From: Acidilobaceae archaeon UBA162
GTDB taxonomy: Archaea; Thermoproteota; Thermoprotei_A; Sulfolobales; Acidilobaceae
Assembly: GCA_002496425.1 (NCBI GenBank)
Contig: DAJS01000019.1
Span: 5,682 to 16,146 of the forward strand
Reading direction: 5' to 3'
DNA: 10,465 nucleotides
Shown: piece by piece, positions 6,243-10,465 of the stretch
Layout of the letters: each line of letters begins with the position of its first letter
Numbering within the stretch: the stretch's first letter is position 1
The notes under the pieces: generated by a model
Told to the model about the DNA's origin: nothing
The model's database searches: none
What the model saw: the letters and a program-made list of their open reading frames with translations, nothing else
Position numbers and translations under genes: made by a program

Positions 6243-7190
6243 CGAGCCCGACAGGGCCTCCGAGATGTCAACCAGTCTCAGCCCCTTCACCCTTGCCCTG
6301 CTCAGGTTAGCTAAGCATATGGGGCACATGGCCACTGCAGTGCCTGACACGGAGGCCAGCTCCTCAGCCCTGGCCCTGGCTATGGAGGTAGCCATGCCTG
6401 GTGACAGGGCCTCCACGGGGCCCCCGCAGCACCCTGTCGAGGCGCCGCTCCTAGGTGGCTCCCTGATCCTGAGGCCTGCGGCCCTGAGCAGCTCCCTCAC
6501 CCTGCCAGAGAGCCCCAGGCGCCTGGCGTAGATGCAGGAGTCGTGAACCGTGACCTCAAGGCCTTTGGCGTCTGCCAGGGCCGAGGGCTTTAGGAGCTCA
6601 AGGTATGGGATCACCTCTACCTTAAGGCCCACGAGATCCCTGAGGGCTGTGAGGGTCTCGGCGCTGTGAGGGTCTATGGTTATAACCTCCATGGCCCCCA
6701 TGGACTCGAGGGCCTCCCTGAGCCTGTTGCCGTGAACCTTAAGCGCCTCCAGGGCCCCAAGGTCATAGAGCAGTGCCCCGCTGTACATGTCGGAGACCTC
6801 AGGCACATAGTCGAACTCGACGCCAGAACGGATGAGCAGGGAGGCTGCGGACCTCACCACGTTGTTGTACCTCCTCACGGCCTCTGGGTCTGGCCTGGCT
6901 ATGGCCGAGAGGGCCGGGCCGATGGACTTGGCCAGGAGGCCCCCATAGCGCAGCACCCACCCCTTACCAGCAGCCTCGAGCCTCAGGGTCATTGCAATGA
7001 AGGCCTCTATGTACGGCACCAGCTGGTAAAGGGCCCCAGTGAACAGAAGCCTCCCTGTGCCCCTCCTCTCAAGGCCCAGGCCCCTGGACCACTGGCTCGC
7101 GAAGCCCCTTGGGGCTGGGACTGGGTAGCCCGTCCTCAGTTCGAGCTCGGATATGAACTCCACGACCCCTCTTATGTCAAGGCCCCTCAC
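6237..7190 (-). CDS. CCG-domain Fe-S protein, HdrB/GlcF-like
   Basis: This 317-residue protein belongs to the cysteine-rich CCG-domain family (HdrB, the C-terminal halves of HdrD, GlcF and GlpC). The second CCG domain is intact: C219 (HDSC), C254-C255-G256 (TGCCGGPVE) and C289-x-x-C292 (MCPIC), the ligand set of a noncubane Fe-S site. The first domain keeps its shape but has lost its cysteines: LLFTGALYQLVPY (48-60) has alanine where FxGC is usual, and SDMYSGALLYDLG (133-145) replaces CCG. TIDPHSAETL (171-180) stands where CP-x-C may occur. Such proteins accept electrons from flavin dehydrogenases or handle disulfides. The start is GTG 7190, with GTGAGG just upstream; it overlaps the stop of the ferredoxin-like partner by four bases, so translation is probably coupled. 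No FAD subunit (GlcD or HdrA type) is present in the window. The partner dehydrogenase is therefore unknown. It ends back-to-back with the aldehyde oxidoreductase. Confidence 0.85.
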   Translation of the reverse strand: MRGLDIRGVVEFISELELRTGYPVPAPRGFASQWSRGLGLERRGTGRLLFTGALYQLVPYIEAFIAMTLRLEAAGKGWVLRYGGLLAKSIGPALSAIARPDPEAVRRYNNVVRSAASLLIRSGVEFDYVPEVSDMYSGALLYDLGALEALKVHGNRLREALESMGAMEVITIDPHSAETLTALRDLVGLKVEVIPYLELLKPSALADAKGLEVTVHDSCIYARRLGLSGRVRELLRAAGLRIREPPRSGASTGCCGGPVEALSPGMATSIARARAEELASVSGTAVAMCPICLANLSRARVKGLRLVDISEALSGSL

Positions 7191-7546
7191 CTTGTCCTCA
7201 CCGCCAGCCCTTTATCTAGGGCCCCCCTCGATGTCAGGAGGGCCCTGGCGCCCCTCATCAGCTCGCTGAGCCTTATGTGAGCTGGGCAGACGGTGTAGCA
7301 GGCGTCGCAGAGAAGGCAGCTGTAGACGCTCTCTATGACCTCCTCGCTCAGGGCCCCTGACTCGAGCCAAGATATCAGCAGGTTGACCCTACCCCTGGGC
7401 CCGTAGCCCCTGTGAGGCCCAACCCTTATCGTAGGGCATACTGACTCGCAGAAGCCGCAGTAGACACACCTCTCTGCCTCCTCCAGCAGGCTCTGCGGGT
7501 CAGGGCCTCTCAAGGGCATCCTGACAGAGGGGTAGGTCGCCGACAT
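7187..7546 (-). CDS. Ferredoxin-like 2x[4Fe-4S] protein, HdrC/GlpC N-terminal type
   Basis: The protein is 119 residues with two complete [4Fe-4S] motifs of the CxxCxxCxxxCP kind: C27, C30, C33, C37 (CVYCGFCESVCP) and C77, C80, C83, C87 (CLLCDACYTVCP). The spacing between motifs, with a helical stretch containing GPRGRVNLLISW, is that of HdrC and the N-terminal half of GlpC/GlcF. It should carry electrons between a dehydrogenase and the CCG protein encoded just downstream, with which it overlaps by four bases. Together they look like a split GlcF/HdrD. ATG 7546 lies inside the end of sfsA, a 47-base overlap; ATG 7519 or TTG 7513 would shorten the overlap and still leave 15-18 residues before the first cysteine. 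No strong ribosome site separates these choices. Family certain, partner unknown. Confidence 0.85.
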   Translation of the reverse strand: MSATYPSVRMPLRGPDPQSLLEEAERCVYCGFCESVCPTIRVGPHRGYGPRGRVNLLISWLESGALSEEVIESVYSCLLCDACYTVCPAHIRLSELMRGARALLTSRGALDKGLAVRTR

Positions 7547-8180
7547 AAATAACCTGGTTCTGGCTGAACCTGAACGCTCTCACCTGGACCTCTACCCCAG
7601 CCGTTACGGCGTCCCTAAGGGCCCTGGAGAAGGCTGGGTCCGTGGACCAGTTGGGGGCCAGGCAGGCGGCATCAGGTCTCATGACCAGGAACATCAGCAC
7701 AGCCCCATGACCTTCCCTCCTCAGCCTGGCCAGCTCCTCAACATGTCTCCTCCCCCTCTCAGTGGGCGCGTCAGGGAAGAGGGCCTTACCATTGACGACC
7801 AGTGTGCACCCCTTGACCTCAACATAGGTGCCGTCAAACTGGAGGTCGAGCCTGCTGCCACCAACCCTCACCTCCCTCCTGGCGCCCTCAGGCAGGAACA
7901 GGGCGGCCACGTCGCTGTGTATCCTGGAGTCAGTAACCACCCAGTCGAGCCCTCCCCAGGCCGCCGTAATAGAGCAGCTGGTCCTCAGGCCCCTGGTGGG
8001 CCTTACAATAACCCTAGCCCCTGGGTATATCAGCTCCGGCAGCCTTCCAGGATCGTGGAGGTGACACACCCTGCCGTCATCTAGTAACACGGCAAACCTA
8101 TTGAGCCTCCTCGAGACCCTTGCCTCCTCGAGCGGGCCCTGGAACTCATAGACTACGTCGCCGGGCCTAGGGGGCCTCAA
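7500..8180 (-). CDS. sfsA: SfsA-family protein
   Basis: This 226-residue protein matches the SfsA family (usual length about 230). The N-terminal OB-like half has RFAVLLDDGRVCHLHDPGRL (28-47), the counterpart of the family's RFLADV and HCPNTGRM stretch. The second half holds the nuclease-like core: SRLDLQF (109-115, D112) and TYVEVKGCTL (118-127, E121 and K123), a PD-(D/E)xK-type pattern, followed by FPDAPTERGRRHVEEL (135-150), the most conserved SfsA signature. E. coli SfsA was linked to maltose metabolism and binds DNA; the biochemical role is unsettled, and regulation of sugar use should not be assumed here. The start is TTG 8180, since no ATG lies nearby and a TATA box at about 8222 predicts transcription near 8196. 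It is first in a three-gene unit with the HdrC- and HdrB-like genes, overlapping the next by 47 bases; a shared function is not obvious. Confidence 0.88.
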   Translation of the reverse strand: MRPPRPGDVVYEFQGPLEEARVSRRLNRFAVLLDDGRVCHLHDPGRLPELIYPGARVIVRPTRGLRTSCSITAAWGGLDWVVTDSRIHSDVAALFLPEGARREVRVGGSRLDLQFDGTYVEVKGCTLVVNGKALFPDAPTERGRRHVEELARLRREGHGAVLMFLVMRPDAACLAPNWSTDPAFSRALRDAVTAGVEVQVRAFRFSQNQVIYVGDLPLCQDALERP

Positions 8181-8218
8181 AGCGCCCGCCGCCTAGGCTC
8201 CCTTGGACGCCCATAAAT

Positions 8219-8226
8219 GATATAAG
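8219..8226 (-). promoter_or_regulatory. TATA box of the sfsA-hdr unit
   Basis: The minus strand reads CTTATATC, predicting transcription near 8196, about 16 bases before TTG 8180. It would drive sfsA and the two overlapping Fe-S genes as one transcript. A second AT-rich box at 8232-8241 lies seven bases further away and better fits the opposite gene. Confidence 0.45.
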
Positions 8227-8231
8227 GCCTT

Positions 8232-8241
8232 GTTTAAATAG
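8232..8241 (+). promoter_or_regulatory. TATA box of the lactonase-like gene
   Basis: GTTTAAATAG is centred near 8237. The usual distance of about 26 bases puts transcription at about 8263, right at GTG 8264, so the mRNA is predicted to be leaderless. It lies next to the oppositely directed box for sfsA, making this an 83-base two-box divergent promoter. Confidence 0.55.
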
Positions 8242-8263
8242 TTGTGGGCCCTCAGTAGGCTAG

Positions 8264-9085
8264 GTGACTCCAGTGGCCCCGGAGTCTGGGGTCAAGCACG
8301 CTTACCTCCTCGACTACGGGCTAATGGAGGCCGAGTGGGGCTGGTTCCTCCCTGATGCCGCCTCGGTCTCACAGAGGGACAAGCCGAGGAAGTGGGTCCA
8401 GTTCCCCATGCTGGGAGCCCTGATAGAGCATGACGATGGCTACGTGATGATAGATAGCGGGCCCAACCCTGACGCAGCCAAGGTCTGGCCCAAGGAGTCC
8501 TTCGAGGCCTTCCCTGTAATAAAGTTCTCCGAGGAGAACAGGGCCGACACACAGCTGGCCAGGCTGGGCCTCAAGCCCGAGGACATTAGGGCCATAATAT
8601 TCACGCACCTACACCTTGACCACGCCGGCCAGGCGTACATGTTCAGGGACTCGGCCTTCCTGGTGGCCCACCGCAGGGAACTGCAGCACGCCCTGGTCCA
8701 GATCTGGGAGGGCAAGACAGGGGCCTACGTACCTGTTGACCTAGAGCCTCTCAGGGGCGCCAGGTGGGTGTTAATAGATGAGGAGAGGCTAGAGCTGCTG
8801 CCTGGCATTGAGCTGATACGCACGGGTGGCCACACGCCAGGCCACATGGTAGTCAAGGTAACTGCCCCCTCAGGCGACGTGTGGTACTTCATGGGCGACT
8901 TCTTCCATATGCCTGAGGAGTTCCAGGCCGAGAGCAAGGGCTGGCTTCTCTACAACGGTGATGAGTTTGAGTCGTTCGCAAGGAAGATGAGGCTGTGGGC
9001 AACCTCAAGGAGGGTCCATATGGTCATAACTCATGACCCGACCAACTGGCAGAGGTACCCCAGGATACCCCAGCCTCTGTTCTGA
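8264..9085 (+). CDS. Metallo-beta-lactamase-fold hydrolase, AHL-lactonase-like
   Basis: The 273-residue protein has every metal ligand of the metallo-beta-lactamase fold: HLHLDH (H115, H117, D119, H120), H194 in GGHTPGH, D212 in FMGDFF and H257 in ITHDP. These bind two metal ions that activate water. Overall order and spacing resemble AiiA/AttM-type N-acyl-homoserine lactonases (AiiA: H104, H106, D108, H109, H169, D191, H235), including an N-terminal segment with GALIEHDDGYVMIDSGPNPD (51-70) and an extended loop before HxHxDH (about 72-100). Such enzymes open lactone rings, but many relatives hydrolyse other lactones or esters, so the substrate is unknown. No signal peptide is seen; it should be cytoplasmic. 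GTG 8264 coincides with the predicted transcription start, so it is probably leaderless. It diverges from sfsA and converges on the phosphodiesterase gene with a nine-base gap containing TTTT. Confidence 0.85.
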   Translation: MTPVAPESGVKHAYLLDYGLMEAEWGWFLPDAASVSQRDKPRKWVQFPMLGALIEHDDGYVMIDSGPNPDAAKVWPKESFEAFPVIKFSEENRADTQLARLGLKPEDIRAIIFTHLHLDHAGQAYMFRDSAFLVAHRRELQHALVQIWEGKTGAYVPVDLEPLRGARWVLIDEERLELLPGIELIRTGGHTPGHMVVKVTAPSGDVWYFMGDFFHMPEEFQAESKGWLLYNGDEFESFARKMRLWATSRRVHMVITHDPTNWQRYPRIPQPLF

Positions 9086-9094
9086 CCCTTTTGG

Positions 9095-10447
9095 CTACCG
9101 CCTCTGCATTATGAGCTCCTCCAACAACCCCCTCACCTTGGTTATGTCTATCACCCCCATGTCACCCCTGCTTACCGTGCCCTCAGGGTCGTAGACGGTC
9201 AGGACCCCAAGCCAGTCATGCATTGAGTCGTCAGGCCCCTTGTCGTTCCTGTCCATGTAATTAGACGGCCAGCCCACAGTGCCTATGGGCCTCCAGTTAA
9301 GGTCGTCAAGGTAGACCGTCAGGTCAGGGGCATCCCCTCTGGCCACGGGGTATATCTCGAGGGGCTCGTAGGCCTCGTTCCTCCACGGCTCCCCGCCTGG
9401 CCCCCTTATCCTCGCCACGTCCTGCTTGACCTGTTTGACCAGGGACTCCAGCTCCTCTCTCCCTATGATTCCATGGGGCTCCCTCCCCTTGATATTAAAG
9501 AAGAACCTTGAGTAGTAGCCTCCCCAGGCCCAGACCAGCGTGTGGCCCCAGTCTATCATGTCAGCGGTGAGGTCCTGGCCAGGGGTCCTAGGCCTCTCCC
9601 TGAGCCTGAGGTAGCCCTGCTCCTCAAGCCACTGGTTTATTGCGAAGGCCCCAACCATGGGCTTAGTGCCGTGGTCGCTCACTATCACCACTATCGAGTC
9701 CTTAAGGTAGCCCTTCATGGCCCTCTCGAGCCACGAGTCTATCTCTGAGTAAACCATGGGTATGGCAGCGCTCCACCTCTCATGGTATGTATATCTAGGG
9801 TGTCTCCTGTCGAAGTACTTCCAGAAGGCGTGATGTGCCCTGTCAACGCCTATCTCGACGTAGATGAAGGCGTCCCAGGCCTTTGACCTGGCCAGATAGT
9901 CAACTGTCCTCAGGTGGTTCCTCACCATCTCCAATACGTCCTTCATGGCCGCGTCCCTGTCCTCTGTCCTGTAGACCACGTCAAACACGGGGGCCCCAAC
10001 AGAGGACTCAAGCTCGTTCTTAAGCCATGGAGGGAAGGTGTAGGGCCTATGGGGGCCTGGGGTGTTGAAGTCGGTCACCATGAACCCATTCACCGGCTTA
10101 GGCGGATAGGTGGGCGGCACCCCGAAGAGGCCGAAGCGAACCCCCTTCCTCCCCAGGTCGTCCCATATGGCTGACTCCTTGACGTCCTGTGAGGTGACCA
10201 CGTAGGACTCGAAGGAACCAGGCCTCCTGTGCCTGAAGCCGTAGAGCCCCAGCTCCCCTGGGCTCCTGCCTGTGAACATGACCATCCACGCCGGAACGGT
10301 AATGGGCGGATGACACGTTCTCATGAGGTACCTAGCCGAGTCGTCAAGCAGCTGACCTCTGATGAACTTGAGCCCTCCCCCGTCGTTGCCCTCGTAGAGC
10401 ACGTATGGGGGTAAGGAGTCCAGGCCCAGCACGAACACCCTGCGCAA
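9095..10447 (-). CDS. Alkaline-phosphatase-superfamily phosphodiesterase/phosphohydrolase
   Basis: This 450-residue protein belongs to the type I phosphodiesterase/nucleotide pyrophosphatase branch of the alkaline phosphatase superfamily. All expected metal and nucleophile residues can be placed: D10 (VLGLDSLPP), nucleophile T50 (HPPITVPAWMVMFTG), D202 and H206 (GVDRAHHAFW), D258 and H259 (VSDHGTKP) and H410 (MHDWLGV). The D-xxx-H and DH spacing follows NPP enzymes. It hydrolyses a phosphate mono- or diester; archaeal relatives are annotated as predicted phosphohydrolases or phosphomutases and the substrate is unknown. There is no signal peptide or membrane segment, so it is predicted cytoplasmic, unlike most secreted NPPs. 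The start is TTG 10447; the next upstream in-frame codon of note is a TAG at 10459-10457, and GTG 10438 is an alternative. Only 18 bases upstream are visible, so its promoter is not seen. Its stop is nine bases from the convergent lactonase-like gene. Confidence 0.87.
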   Translation of the reverse strand: MRRVFVLGLDSLPPYVLYEGNDGGGLKFIRGQLLDDSARYLMRTCHPPITVPAWMVMFTGRSPGELGLYGFRHRRPGSFESYVVTSQDVKESAIWDDLGRKGVRFGLFGVPPTYPPKPVNGFMVTDFNTPGPHRPYTFPPWLKNELESSVGAPVFDVVYRTEDRDAAMKDVLEMVRNHLRTVDYLARSKAWDAFIYVEIGVDRAHHAFWKYFDRRHPRYTYHERWSAAIPMVYSEIDSWLERAMKGYLKDSIVVIVSDHGTKPMVGAFAINQWLEEQGYLRLRERPRTPGQDLTADMIDWGHTLVWAWGGYYSRFFFNIKGREPHGIIGREELESLVKQVKQDVARIRGPGGEPWRNEAYEPLEIYPVARGDAPDLTVYLDDLNWRPIGTVGWPSNYMDRNDKGPDDSMHDWLGVLTVYDPEGTVSRGDMGVIDITKVRGLLEELIMQRR

Positions 10448-10465
10448 CTTCCAGGCCTAGGCAGG

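Noticed and set aside
6666..7280. Plus-strand open frame of 204 codons over the Fe-S genes
   Set aside because: It is antisense to two genes with intact cysteine motifs and coupled overlap, with no family resemblance of its own.
8181..8263. Search of the intergenic gap for a tRNA or small RNA
   Set aside because: No cloverleaf arms or stable stem are apparent; the gap is accounted for by two opposed TATA boxes.
9086..9094. CCTTTTGG as a bidirectional terminator between the convergent last genes
   Set aside because: It gives only four T in one direction and none in the other, too little to call a terminator.

Overview
The window looks like a compact stretch of a thermophilic crenarchaeal chromosome. 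Arginine is written mostly as AGG, the GC content is high (by eye, not counted), GTG and TTG starts are common, and AT-rich TATA-like boxes stand about 26 bases before leaderless or short-leader genes. The protein set also fits: an Alg7/AglH-type GlcNAc-phosphate transferase, a tungsten aldehyde:ferredoxin oxidoreductase, HdrB/HdrC-like proteins and an archaeal SfsA. An Acidilobus-like member of the Acidilobales is my best guess, from style only. I see no rRNA, tRNA, CRISPR array, insertion sequence or long repeat.

Layout from left to right. Positions 1-418 (-) hold the N-terminal part of a membrane-anchored family 2 glycosyltransferase that runs off the left edge. Positions 474-737 (-) hold a small tryptophan-rich protein with a coiled-coil tail. 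Positions 832-1548 (+) hold a GNAT acetyltransferase. Positions 1545-2564 (-) hold a polytopic UDP-GlcNAc:polyprenyl-phosphate GlcNAc-1-phosphate transferase. Positions 2644-3060 (+) hold an unrecognised membrane protein. Positions 3061-4368 (-) hold an iron-type alcohol dehydrogenase closely resembling hydroxyacid-oxoacid transhydrogenase (ADHFE1/HOT). Positions 4467-6242 (+) hold an aldehyde ferredoxin oxidoreductase. Positions 8180 down to 6237 (-) hold an overlapping three-gene unit: sfsA, a two-cluster ferredoxin-like HdrC protein and a CCG-domain HdrB-like protein. Positions 8264-9085 (+) hold a metallo-beta-lactamase-fold lactonase-like hydrolase. Positions 9095-10447 (-) hold an alkaline-phosphatase-superfamily phosphodiesterase.

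Two themes stand out. The left part, and perhaps the right-end phosphodiesterase, suits surface glycosylation: a lipid-linked GlcNAc starter enzyme and a membrane glycosyltransferase. The centre suits alcohol, aldehyde and 2-hydroxyacid redox chemistry: a HOT-like transhydrogenase and a tungsten aldehyde oxidoreductase diverge from one palindromic TATA box, and the aldehyde oxidoreductase gene runs tail-to-tail into Fe-S proteins of the kind that serve flavin-linked 2-hydroxyacid dehydrogenases. That these work together is inference.

The arrangement itself is striking. From the small Trp-rich gene rightward the strands nearly alternate. Divergent neighbours are separated by about 80-100 bases holding TATA boxes. 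Convergent neighbours meet at their stop codons, three times in a self-complementary sequence shared by both genes (CTAG, TGATCA, CTATAG), leaving no room for conventional terminators.
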